From Roseiarcus sp963798015 (lineage in GTDB: Bacteria > Pseudomonadota > Alphaproteobacteria > Rhizobiales > Beijerinckiaceae): 64,000 nt of DNA. Within the stretch, counting starts at the first letter, position 1, and every line of letters begins with the position of its first letter. Below are positions 51,418-59,440 of the stretch, piece by piece. The notes under the pieces were generated by a model. The model saw only the letters and a list, made by a program, of their open reading frames with translations. It made no database searches and was not told the DNA's origin. The position numbers were made by a program, and so were the translations under genes. The stretch is taken from positions 682,001 through 746,000 of the forward strand of contig CAWCSA010000023.1 in the NCBI GenBank assembly GCA_963798015.1, read 5' to 3'.

Positions 51418-51693
51418 GTGGCTTTCGATAACCCCCGATCGGGGGAACCATCACAGTGGGACAGGAGCAAGGAACGGTCCACAAGCGTCTCCTACATCCT
51501 CTCCGACGTTCTCCAGCCGACCCTGACGGTGATCTGCGAACCTGCGGTCGGCGCGGGCGCGGTACGGCTGATCGAGAAGCACGGTGACGCCAAGCTGACC
51601 ACGCTGCTCGACACGCTGACTGGCTGCCCGAAGCCGCGGAAAGGCGATTTCAGAGACGTGTGCAAGGCGGTCTATGGACAGACCATTCCATGA
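51418..51693 (+). CDS. Hypothetical protein (91 aa)
   Basis: An ORF with a GTG start at 51418. The middle and C-terminal part looks protein-like: SYILSDVLQPTLTVICEPAV, VRLIEKHGDAKLTTLLDTLT and KPRKGDFRDVCKAVYG. The start is weak; a later start is possible. No family is recognised. It sits between hfq and the IS481 element, in a patch of transferred or rearranged DNA, and may be a fragment of a mobile-element gene. Confidence 0.35.
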   Translation: MAFDNPRSGEPSQWDRSKERSTSVSYILSDVLQPTLTVICEPAVGAGAVRLIEKHGDAKLTTLLDTLTGCPKPRKGDFRDVCKAVYGQTIP

Positions 51694-51705
51694 TGTCGCT
51701 GGCCC

Positions 51706-51816
51706 TTTTGCACATGGCAAAGTCGATCACGCTAACGTGAAGGGCGAAGGGTCTCCAAGCACCAACCCCTTTAGGTTGCCACAATACCCTCGCTGTACTT
51801 TGCCAATGTGCCAAAG
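51706..51816. repeat. Inverted repeat pair beside the IS481 element
   Basis: TTTTGCACATGGCAAAG (51706–51722) and CTTTGCCAATGTGCCAAAG (51798–51816) are near-exact inverted copies about 75 bases apart. They could form a long stem or be two binding sites. No gene between them is convincing. Confidence 0.45.
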
Positions 51817-51880
51817 GGGGCGCACGGGCGAAGGGCGCTTTTGCAATTTGCACCAAGGCCGGGCTGGCCTTTGAAGGGCG

Positions 51881-52837
51881 CTAGCTGTGGAGCCTCAACA
51901 CGTTATCCTCGGTTAGCATGAGTTTGCTGATTGGCGGCTTGGCGCCGATACCGGCATGATGGCGATGCCAGTTGTAGCGGTGCAGCCAGATGGGCAGTTC
52001 GGCGGCGCGTTCTTCGGAGGTGTTGTAGGCTTGGGCGTAGGCCCACTCGCGCAGGCTTGTCTGGACGAAGCGCTCGGCCTTGCCGTTGGTTTTGGGGGTG
52101 TAAGGTTTGGTGCGCAGATGCTTGATCTTGAGCCGGCGCAGGGCCCTGGCATAGCGATCCGATCGGAAGCTTGAGCCGTTGTCGGTCATGACGCGCTCGA
52201 CCCTGACGCCGAGGCCTCGAAAGAAGCGCAGGGCGTTGAACAGGAAACGCAGGCAGGAGCTGCGCTTTTCGTTCGGCAGGATCTGCGAGCAGGCGAGACG
52301 GGAATGGTCGTCGATCGCCAGATGCACATATTCCCAGCCGACCCCGCGGGTGTTGCTTTGGCCGGTCCGATCGCCGGTGACCCGATGGCCGATCCGACTG
52401 AACTTGCCCAGCTTTTTGATGTCGATATGGATGATCTCGCCCGGGGTGGCCCGTTCGTAGCGACGGACTGGCTCGGCCGGCTCGAGCGCCGACAGGCGAT
52501 TGAGGCCCCGGCGTTTGAGGATGCGGCTGACAGTTGCCGCCGAAACGCCGACCTCGGCGGCGATCTGCGCGCCGATGTAGCGCTGCCTGCGCAAAGCCTC
52601 GACCGCCGCGCAGACGGCAGGCGTCGCTTGGCTTGGCGATGAATGGGGCCTTGACGAGCGGTCGCGCAAGCCCGCCAGGCCTTCCATGCGGAAACGTTCG
52701 ACCCACTTGTCGACGGTCCTGGGCGTGGTGTGGAACCGGCGCGCTGCAGCCGCCTTCGACAGGCCGCCTTCGATCACGCTGCGCGCCATCGCCTCTCGAC
52801 CTTTCGGCGTCAGGGACGCATTCTCGTGCATGTCCAT
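51881..52837 (-). CDS. IS481-family transposase
   Basis: A DDE transposase of about 318 residues. The N-terminal helix-turn-helix parts are GREAMARSVIEGGLSKAAAA and AEVGVSAATVSRILKRRGLN. The rve catalytic core has IIHIDIKKLGKF (first D), VMTDNGSSFRS (second D) and TPKTNGKAERFVQT (E). ATG 52837 or 52831 starts the family-typical M-x-H-x-N-A-x-L-T-P-x-G-R. The stop codon TAG at 51883–51881 lies inside the CTAG flanking the element, so the target site supplies it. The gene appears intact. Confidence 0.93.
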   Translation of the reverse strand: MDMHENASLTPKGREAMARSVIEGGLSKAAAARRFHTTPRTVDKWVERFRMEGLAGLRDRSSRPHSSPSQATPAVCAAVEALRRQRYIGAQIAAEVGVSAATVSRILKRRGLNRLSALEPAEPVRRYERATPGEIIHIDIKKLGKFSRIGHRVTGDRTGQSNTRGVGWEYVHLAIDDHSRLACSQILPNEKRSSCLRFLFNALRFFRGLGVRVERVMTDNGSSFRSDRYARALRRLKIKHLRTKPYTPKTNGKAERFVQTSLREWAYAQAYNTSEERAAELPIWLHRYNWHRHHAGIGAKPPISKLMLTEDNVLRLHS

Positions 52838-52921
52838 TCGGTTCTCCCGCGAATCACTGAGGTTTGGCGACATCAGCGTTCACGGCTCAAACCGAATGGA
52901 CAACCTCCTGAAAGATCACAG
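51885..52921 (-). mobile_element. IS481-family insertion sequence with CTAG target duplication
   Basis: Both ends read CTGTG inward (51885 onward, and the complement ending at 52921), and each is flanked by CTAG (51881–51884 and 52922–52925). CTAG is the usual target of IS481 elements. The length is 1037 bp, normal for the family. The terminal inverted repeats are weak beyond the first bases. Confidence 0.8.
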
Positions 52922-52957
52922 CTAGGCAAGACAATTGCTGTCGATAGCGAATTAAGT

Positions 52958-54311
52958 TGTCCGGTTTTGGTAGCCCATCATATGTCCGCTTCTTCTGGTT
53001 CTGTTCTGCCTCGTGGGCGGGGTGGGCAAGCCGGAGGCTTGTCCATGCCGTCCACGGGGGCTTCGCCGCCGAGCGGATTTAAGCGGCGTTTTTCGCATCT
53101 CTGATCGCTCCGTTCTGGTCATATCGGCCGATGCAGCGGGGCCCGTGGAAGAGGGCGTGGGAGCCGTCGGGGTAGACGTGGACCTTGACCCGCGCCTTGA
53201 CGAAATGGGGCCGCATCGGGCTTTCGGGGATCTGCAGTTTCAGCGTCCGGTAGGACACGCAATTGTCGTTCATGACCTGGCGTTCCTCCTGCACGCAGAG
53301 AATCTCGTCGAGGTCGACGCCCGGAATAAGCGTGAAGGCTGAACCCTCCCCGGCCGGATCGACGGCGAAGCGGGCGTTGTGTTCCGGCAGATAGACGTCG
53401 CGGAGGAAAGCGTTGGCTGCTTCGATGTCGGTGACGCCGGCGAGCCGGAGCTCCTTGGGCAGCCGGCCCTGAAGCGTGCCGAACATCCGTTCCGAACGGC
53501 CACGGGCCTGGGGAGAGAAAGCCCCGATATGCTCGATTCCGAGCTGCTCAAGGGCTCGCCCGACCTGGGTCGGTGAGCCGCGGTCGATCTCGCCGGCCTT
53601 GGTGGTGCGGAAATAGTGCGAGCCGCGATCCGTATAGAGGCTCATCGGCAGGCCGTGCTCGGCGAAAACCTCCTTCAGCGCCCGGAAGGTCGAGGCCGTG
53701 CCCTCCTCCTCGATGAGAAAGGCCGAATAGATCGCCCCCGTCGCATCGTCGAGCGTCACGATCAGGTCGAGCGCCGGCTGGCCCTCGAGCCATTCGTGGC
53801 GCGAGCCGTCCTGGTGCAGCATCATGCCCGGCAGTGGCCGCCGCTCGCGCTTGCGCCGGTGGGCGCCCTTGCGCGGCGCCTTCGCCACAACGCCCGCCCA
53901 CTGAAGATGCAGCTTCGTCCAGGTGTAGCCCCAGCCGAAGCCGTGATCCTTGATCAGATGCTCGTGGAAGTGCTTGACCGTAAAACCCTGGTAGCGCTCG
54001 CGGTAAAGCCGCTCCACTTCCTCCGCCCGATCGGCGGGAACCCGCCTGCCCGACGCCTGGCCGAGCCGGCGGTCGACAAGCCCAGCCTCGCCTTCCTCTT
54101 CGTAACGCCGCGTCCAGCGCCGGAACGTCCGCTCGCTCACGCCGAGCAACTCAGCCGCCTCTTCCTGGTTCAGCTCCGCCGATTCCCAGCGGTTCAGAAC
54201 GTTCAAAAACACCGTCATGCGCACACCCTGAAGGGCTTCTGTCCAGCGCATCCAACCCCTCCAAAAAGGGCCGGATCTACCGGACAGATCGTGCGCTACC
54301 TAAACCGGACA
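52958..54311 (-). mobile_element. Insertion sequence, ISNCY/IS1202-like
   Basis: Terminal inverted repeats of 31 bp are seen: TGTCCGGTTTTGGTAGC…TGTCCG at 52958–52988 and the complement of TGTCCGGTTTAGGTAGC…TGTCCG at 54281–54311, with about five mismatches. A weaker outward similarity (TGTCG-A/G-TAGC) starts at 52939 and ends at 54329, so the true ends may lie there. No clear target duplication was found. The element lies only 32 bases from the IS481 copy. Confidence 0.75.
53079..54251 (-). CDS. ISNCY/IS1202-like transposase
   Basis: A 390-residue transposase. The N-terminal HTH is LNQEEAAELLGVSERTFRRW with TRRYEEEGEAGLVDRRLG, and the rve core has LHQDGSRHEWLEG (D), LYTDRGSHYFRT (D) and SPQARGRSERMFGTLQGRLP (E). 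The C-terminal part reads YRTLKLQIPESPMRPHFVKA and VKVHVYPDGSHALFHG. This pattern belongs to the ISNCY group (IS1202/ISDol1). The reading frame is intact from ATG 54251; ATG 54218 is an alternative. Confidence 0.9.
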   Translation of the reverse strand: MRWTEALQGVRMTVFLNVLNRWESAELNQEEAAELLGVSERTFRRWTRRYEEEGEAGLVDRRLGQASGRRVPADRAEEVERLYRERYQGFTVKHFHEHLIKDHGFGWGYTWTKLHLQWAGVVAKAPRKGAHRRKRERRPLPGMMLHQDGSRHEWLEGQPALDLIVTLDDATGAIYSAFLIEEEGTASTFRALKEVFAEHGLPMSLYTDRGSHYFRTTKAGEIDRGSPTQVGRALEQLGIEHIGAFSPQARGRSERMFGTLQGRLPKELRLAGVTDIEAANAFLRDVYLPEHNARFAVDPAGEGSAFTLIPGVDLDEILCVQEERQVMNDNCVSYRTLKLQIPESPMRPHFVKARVKVHVYPDGSHALFHGPRCIGRYDQNGAIRDAKNAA

Positions 54312-54653
54312 TATCGTCTGCTACCGACACTCGGACGGTAATTAGTTGCAGAAAAACAGAAATTGAGCTAAGCTTGCCCCATGAACAATCCTGCCCTTCC
54401 GCATGGCTTGACCGTGGGCTTGCGTTCTGGCCGCCGCTCAACGTCACGGGAAAAAGCGGGAGGAAAATTTATTCCCGCTAAATTCCGTGTAACCCATTGA
54501 TAAGTCTAGATTCGTACGAGAGAATCCAAGGAAATCCAAGGAAATCCAACCCGCATAATCGGGGGTTTTCGTAGTGAAACGGCGAGGGGCCAAGAAAATC
54601 CAAACGAATCAACGTCGCTACCCGCCGACTGGGCTCATCGTCACGCGGTCATG
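54312..54653. other. Intergenic region between IS and mrr
   Basis: About 340 bases without a gene. It contains a GCGGGA…TCCCGC hairpin near 54455–54477 and a CCAAGGAAAT tandem repeat (54521–54550). Base composition is more AT-rich than the surroundings, which suits recently acquired DNA. Confidence 0.4.
54521..54550. repeat. CCAAGGAAAT tandem repeat, copy B
   Basis: AGAATCCAAGGAAATCCAAG followed by GAAATCCAAC: three tandem copies of a 10-base unit, AATCCAAGGA. Related sequences lie at 49604–49636 and 61470–61526. Confidence 0.6.
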
Positions 54654-55559
54654 CTATTCGGCAAAATAGCTGTCGTCGATCTTTCGCACCTCGTAGACGT
54701 CCTTGACCCGAACGCCAACGCGATGGCGGATCATCAGATTGGCGAGCGCCTGTCCGTCAATCAGTACGACGCGCTTCGAGACCCGCGTGATAAAGTCATA
54801 GGCGCTGCTGGGGAAGTACGACGTGGTGACAAGGACGCCCTTGCTCGCCCGATGGCCCTCGAGGCCGCCCACGAAATCGCGCACTTCGGACAGGGGAACG
54901 GCCTTGTTGGGATCGAGCCGCTTGGCCTGTACGTAAACGACGTCGAGGCCGAGCTCGTCCTCCTTGATGACGCCGTCCACGCCGCCGTCGCCGACCCGGC
55001 CAAGCGCCTTGCCCATCTCGACTCGTCCGCCGCCGTAGCCCATCCGCACCAAGAGGTCGATGATGAGGCGCTCGAAGAAGGCCGGACTGAACGAATGCAC
55101 TCGCCCGACAATGTTGCGCGCCAGTTCGGCGTTGATGAGTTCGAAACTCGAAGCGATCAACTCCTCCGCGTCGTCCCGCGACTCGGTTTCCTCCGCCGCC
55201 TCGCCGCCTTTGGTTTGGGATCGCCAGGCGACGAATTCCGGATAGCGTTCCAAGAGTCCGAGGTCGATCTCGCTCACGCCCTCGGCAAGGAGCTCGCGGC
55301 CTCTGTCAGTGGCGCGACAATAGCCGCGTCGGGGCAGTTCGATCAGCCGTGCCTTTGACAAATAGGACCTGGCCCAGTTGAGTCTATTGGCGAACAGCGT
55401 CTGATTGCCGCTGGGCAGCCTGAGCGTCCGTTCCTCAAGAGACATCTTGAGCGCCTTGCTGACTTCGTCCTCCAACCCCGAAATGCTGATCTCGTCATAA
55501 CGCCGCCCAATCGTTTGCAGCGCCGGCAACATGAGTTGCTGAAAACTGGGCACGCCCAT
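54654..55559 (-). CDS. mrr: Mrr-type restriction endonuclease
   Basis: A 301-residue protein with an N-terminal winged-helix Mrr_N domain (~1–100, LMLPALQTIGRRYDEISISG, NRLNWARSYLSKARLIELPR) and a C-terminal PD-(D/E)xK Mrr_cat domain (~155–290). The nuclease core is FERLIIDLLVRMGYGGG, GDGGVDGVIKEDELGLDVVY and VQAKR (D…D-x-Q-A-K). It cuts methylated foreign DNA. No methyltransferase gene is adjacent, which fits a type IV enzyme. It lies just behind two insertion sequences, so it may be part of an acquired defence patch. Confidence 0.9.
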   Translation of the reverse strand: MGVPSFQQLMLPALQTIGRRYDEISISGLEDEVSKALKMSLEERTLRLPSGNQTLFANRLNWARSYLSKARLIELPRRGYCRATDRGRELLAEGVSEIDLGLLERYPEFVAWRSQTKGGEAAEETESRDDAEELIASSFELINAELARNIVGRVHSFSPAFFERLIIDLLVRMGYGGGRVEMGKALGRVGDGGVDGVIKEDELGLDVVYVQAKRLDPNKAVPLSEVRDFVGGLEGHRASKGVLVTTSYFPSSAYDFITRVSKRVVLIDGQALANLMIRHRVGVRVKDVYEVRKIDDSYFAE

Positions 55560-55591
55560 TTGTTCTTACGCTCCCCCTACCCCACCCAAGA

Positions 55592-57199
55592 CTACATGCG
55601 AAAGACGCCGAACCGGGTCGGTTCGACCCCGGCGTTAAGCGTGGCCGAAAACGCCAGCGACAGAACTCGCCGCGTTTCCCGAGGCGCTACAATGCCGTCG
55701 TCCCAGAGACGAGCCGTCGCATGGTAGGGCGATCCCTCGGACTCGTATTTGGCCCGGATCGGCGCTTTGAACGCTTCCTCGTCCACACTCGGCCACTCGC
55801 GCCCTTCCCCTTCAAGCGCGTCGCGCCTGAGCGTCGCGAGAACGCTCGCCGCCTGTTCGCCCCCCATCACACTGATGCGGGCATTAGGCCACATGAAGAG
55901 AAAGCGCGGAGAATACGCGCGGCCACACATCCCATAATTGCCAGCGCCGAAGGAGCCGCCGACGATCAAGGTGATTTTGGGCACGTTAGCGCAGGCCACC
56001 GCCGTGACCAGTTTCGCGCCGTCCTTGGCGATGCCTCCCGCCTCATAGCGCTGTCCGACCATGAAGCCGGAGATGTTTTGTAGGAACAGCATTGGCACGC
56101 CACGTTGGACGCAGAGTTCGACAAAGTGCGTGCCCTTCAGTGCGCACTCGGAAAACAAGACGCCATTGCTGGCGATGACGCCGATGAGCATCCCTGAAAG
56201 GCGTGCGAATCCCGTGACTAATGTGGGGCCGTAGCGAGGCTTGAACTCGTCGAACTCCGAACCGTCGACGAGGCGGGCGATGATCTCGTGCGCGTCGACC
56301 TGCTGGCGAAGGTCGACCGGCACCACACGTTCAAGCTCCTCGGCCGGATAAAAAGGTTCGACCGGCTTCGCCCAATCAATCGAGCGCTTTGGCGCCCGAT
56401 TGAGGTTGGCGACCGCGCGCCGGGCGAGCCCGAGCGCATGGGCATCGTCACGCGCGAGGGTGTCCGCGACTCCCGAGACGCGAGTATGCAGATCTCCGCC
56501 GCCCAGGTCTTCCGCGCTCACCGTCTCGCCGGTCGCCGCCTTGACCAGCGGTGGTCCCGCGAGAAAGATCGTGCCTTGCTTGTCGACGATGATCGTCTCG
56601 TCCGACATCGCGGGCACATAGGCGCCGCCCGCGGTGCAGGATCCCATCACCACCGCGATTTGAGGGACGCCGGCCGACGACATGCGCGCCTGGTTGAAGA
56701 AGATCCGCCCGAAATGGTCGCGGTCGGGAAAGACCTCGGCCTGGTAAGGCAAGTTGGCCCCGCCCGAGTCGACAAGATAAATGCAAGGAAGACGGTTCTC
56801 CGCCGCAATCTCCTGCGCGCGCAAATGCTTCTTCACCGTCATCGGATAATATGAGCCGCCCTTGATGGTCGGGTCGTTGGCGATGATCATGACCTCCCGG
56901 CCTTCGACAAGACCAATTCCGGCCACCAGCCCCGCACCGTGTACGTCGCCCTCGTACATGTCGAAAGCCGCGAGTGCGCCTATTTCCAGAAACGGCGAAC
57001 CGGGATCAACCAAGCCGGCGACGCGTTCACGCGCCAGAAGCTTGCCACGGCCGACATGACGTTCGCGCGCCTTGGCTGAACCGCCCGCCGCCGCCGCCTC
57101 CCGGCGCAAGTGGAGTTCGTCAACAAGGCGTCGCCATTCTGCAGCGTTGGCTTCTCCCTCGCCACTCTTCGCTGTCAATGCGCTCTTTAGTCGCGCCAT
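55592..57199 (-). CDS. mccB: Acyl-CoA carboxylase beta subunit (methylcrotonoyl-CoA carboxylase type)
   Basis: A 535-residue carboxyltransferase. The N- and C-halves are both crotonase folds. Typical for 3-methylcrotonoyl-CoA carboxylase: ERHVGRGKLLARERVAGLVD, NDPTIKGGSYYPMTVKKHLR, CIYLVDSGGANLPYQAEVFP, MGSCTAGGAYVPAMSDE, FLQNISGFMVGQRYEAGGIA and MGGEQAASVL. It transfers carboxyl from biotin in leucine breakdown, or in geranyl-CoA breakdown. The biotin carboxylase subunit and other leucine-degradation genes are not adjacent, so the exact substrate is inferred. Confidence 0.9.
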   Translation of the reverse strand: MARLKSALTAKSGEGEANAAEWRRLVDELHLRREAAAAGGSAKARERHVGRGKLLARERVAGLVDPGSPFLEIGALAAFDMYEGDVHGAGLVAGIGLVEGREVMIIANDPTIKGGSYYPMTVKKHLRAQEIAAENRLPCIYLVDSGGANLPYQAEVFPDRDHFGRIFFNQARMSSAGVPQIAVVMGSCTAGGAYVPAMSDETIIVDKQGTIFLAGPPLVKAATGETVSAEDLGGGDLHTRVSGVADTLARDDAHALGLARRAVANLNRAPKRSIDWAKPVEPFYPAEELERVVPVDLRQQVDAHEIIARLVDGSEFDEFKPRYGPTLVTGFARLSGMLIGVIASNGVLFSECALKGTHFVELCVQRGVPMLFLQNISGFMVGQRYEAGGIAKDGAKLVTAVACANVPKITLIVGGSFGAGNYGMCGRAYSPRFLFMWPNARISVMGGEQAASVLATLRRDALEGEGREWPSVDEEAFKAPIRAKYESEGSPYHATARLWDDGIVAPRETRRVLSLAFSATLNAGVEPTRFGVFRM

Positions 57200-57436
57200 T
57201 CCGTTTTATTTCCTTAGTCCCAGCCGCAGAGCTTGGGGAAGTTCTAACATTGTTGTCGTTGTTCACCCGTGACACTGAGGGTACATCCATTGCCGATTTT
57301 ATAATTTGATCTAGCGAATGCTTCGCTTCCGCAAGAGCATGCAAGATGTTGTTTATTTGCAACATATCTGCCCTACTCTAACTTTCGCCGAACTTTACGG
57401 AAGGGCCTCCGGCGCTGTCACCGGGTTCGCCTTCGG

Positions 57437-58090
57437 TTAGATGGCGTCATAGCGTTGGATCCGCCAGGGCTCGGCATGCGCGTCCGCGATCCACGCCTTC
57501 CACGCCGGTAGGCCCATGATCGCCTCCATATAGGCGCGCGTCTGCGTCGACACTGGGGCGTCATAGACATGAAGGCGGTTGACGACGGGCGCGAATATTG
57601 CGTCGGCGGCGGAGAAGCGCCCGAACAGGAAGGGCCCGCCCCTTCCGAAGGTCGCACGCGCATGCGCCCATGCGGCTTCGATGCGCGCGACATCGGCCCG
57701 GACCTCATCACTAAGCAGGATCGGCTTGACCGGCCGGCGGAAATTCGTTGGGCACGCCTGCCGCAGTGCAACGAACCCCGCATGCATTTCGCTGGCGAGC
57801 GAGCGGGCGTGGGCGCGAGCGGCTTTGCCTTTCGGCCAAATCGTCTTTTCGGGGTAAGCCTCCGCAAGGTATTCGATGATCGCGAGCGACTCCCAAATCG
57901 CGATCTTGCCGTCTTGTAGTGACGGACACTTTCCGGTTGGCGCGTACTTAAGCATGCTTGCGCGGGTTTCCGGCTGATCCATCGGGATAATCACTTCCTC
58001 GAACGGGATCTTCAGCTGCGCGAGCAGGATCCAGGGCCTCAGCGACCACGACGAATAGGCTTTGTTGGCGAGAATCAGTTTCAGCGGCAC
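57437..58090 (-). CDS. Glutathione S-transferase family protein
   Basis: A 217-residue protein. The thioredoxin-like N-domain starts LILANKAYSSWSLRPWILLA, followed by cis-Pro region GKCPSLQDGKIAIWESLAII (E-S of the glutathione site), and an all-helical C-domain (FLFGRFSAADAIFAPVVNRL). The S-S-W-S-L-R-P-W start marks a bacterial class with Ser as candidate catalytic residue. The start is GTG 58090; the open frame up to 58210 would overlap the divergent ispDF gene. Substrate unknown. Confidence 0.88.
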   Translation of the reverse strand: MPLKLILANKAYSSWSLRPWILLAQLKIPFEEVIIPMDQPETRASMLKYAPTGKCPSLQDGKIAIWESLAIIEYLAEAYPEKTIWPKGKAARAHARSLASEMHAGFVALRQACPTNFRRPVKPILLSDEVRADVARIEAAWAHARATFGRGGPFLFGRFSAADAIFAPVVNRLHVYDAPVSTQTRAYMEAIMGLPAWKAWIADAHAEPWRIQRYDAI

Positions 58091-58172
58091 GGGTTCATTT
58101 CCGGAAGGGTTTCGCAGCAATTGATCTGCGGGCGCCAAAGCCAAGTCAAGACGCCGCTCGCCCCAGCGCGCA

Positions 58173-59417
58173 TTGACGCAGCCGCTTCCGCGCGGGAAAA
58201 GCCATCTCAAGGATCGTCGGAGCCCTCAATTGTCATCGAATAAGGTCGGGCTTCTGGTCGTCGCCGGCGGTCGGGGCGTGAGGCTCGGCGCAGATCGGCC
58301 GAAGCAATATCTCAGTTGCGCTGGCCGTCCGCTCATTGTGCATACGCTCGAGGCGCTGGCCGCGAGCTGCCCATTCTCGGCCATAACGGTGGTCATTCGG
58401 CCCGACGACCAAGCGCTTTATAACCAGGCGGTCGCGCATCTGGCGCCGCGCGCCTCGGCGGCGCTCGGGCCGCCGGCGATCGGCGGCGCGACCCGTCAAC
58501 AAAGTGTTATGGCAGGGCTCGAGGCCCTCGCCGCAGCGGATCTGGATATCGTGCTCATCCACGATGCGGTGCGGCCCTTCCCCTCCCCTGCCCTAATCGC
58601 ACGCGCGATTGAAGCCGCTGAGCGTCATGGGGCGGCGGCCCCTGGAACGGCGATGAACGACACCGTCAAACAGGTCGACGTTGACGGCCGAGTGCTGGCG
58701 ACCCCGCCGCGCTCGGCGCTGAGGGCCGTGCAAACGCCGCAGGCCTTCCGCTTTGCGCTTATCCTTGAAGCGCACCGGCGCGCGGCGGCCGCCGGCGCCG
58801 GCGATCTCACTGACGATGTTGCGGTCGCCGAATGGGCAGGCGCGCCGGCTTATGTGTTCGAAGGCGATCCCGCCAACGTCAAGGTGACCACCATGCAAGA
58901 TCTCGAAGCGGCGGAGGCGCGGCTCACCCCCGGCCAGGGCGAGACGCGGGTCGGCCAGGGCTTCGATGTTCACGCCTTCGCGCCCGGCGATCACGTATGG
59001 CTGTGCGGCCTTCGCATCGCCCATTCGGCAGCGCTCGCCGGCCATTCCGATGCTGACGTCGGCTTGCACGCGCTTGCCGACGCGCTCTACGGCGCGCTCG
59101 CCGAGGGCGACATCGGCCAGCACTTTCCGCCCTCCGATCCCCAGTGGAAGGGAACAGCGTCGAAGGTCTTCCTCGCCCATGCGGCGGACCGGGTGCGTGC
59201 GCGCGGCGGCGCGATCGTCCATCTCGACGTCACGCTCATCTGCGAAGTCCCGAAGATCGGCCCGCACCGTGAAGCGATGCGCGCTCGCGTCGCGGAGATC
59301 GCGGGCCTCGACATCGGCCGCGTCGCGGTCAAGGCGACGACGAGCGAGGGGCTCGGCTTTACCGGGCGCGGCGAAGGAATCGCCTGCATGGCGACCACGA
59401 CCGTGCGGCTGCCGTGA
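58173..59417 (+). CDS. ispDF: Bifunctional IspD/IspF enzyme of the MEP pathway
   Basis: A 414-residue fusion for isoprenoid synthesis. IspD part (~25–250) makes CDP-methylerythritol: VVAGGRGVRLGADRPKQYL, GGATRQQSVMAGLEAL, LIHDAVRPF and GDPANVKVTTMQDLEAA. IspF part (~257–414) makes the cyclodiphosphate: RVGQGFDVHAF, GHSDADVGLHALADALYGAL and ATTSEGLGFTGRGEGIACMA. Fusion is usual in alphaproteobacteria. The start is TTG 58173, or TTG 58230 closer to the IspD core. In Hyphomicrobiales dusB and ntrB usually follow; here the downstream gene converges from the other strand. Confidence 0.95.
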   Translation: MTQPLPRGKSHLKDRRSPQLSSNKVGLLVVAGGRGVRLGADRPKQYLSCAGRPLIVHTLEALAASCPFSAITVVIRPDDQALYNQAVAHLAPRASAALGPPAIGGATRQQSVMAGLEALAAADLDIVLIHDAVRPFPSPALIARAIEAAERHGAAAPGTAMNDTVKQVDVDGRVLATPPRSALRAVQTPQAFRFALILEAHRRAAAAGAGDLTDDVAVAEWAGAPAYVFEGDPANVKVTTMQDLEAAEARLTPGQGETRVGQGFDVHAFAPGDHVWLCGLRIAHSAALAGHSDADVGLHALADALYGALAEGDIGQHFPPSDPQWKGTASKVFLAHAADRVRARGGAIVHLDVTLICEVPKIGPHREAMRARVAEIAGLDIGRVAVKATTSEGLGFTGRGEGIACMATTTVRLP

Positions 59418-59440
59418 GCAATGGCCTGCTCGCGGCCACT

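Noticed and set aside
51674..51874. 66-aa ORF with Cys/His spacing (CTLPMC…CNLH) next to IS481
   Set aside because: It overlaps the inverted repeat and has no ribosome site; the Cys spacing alone does not support a zinc protein.
54312..54653. Possible tRNA or tmRNA 3' end as an integration site near the CCAAGGAAAT repeat
   Set aside because: No cloverleaf, T-loop GTTC motif or CCA end could be found by eye, and no integrase gene is present.
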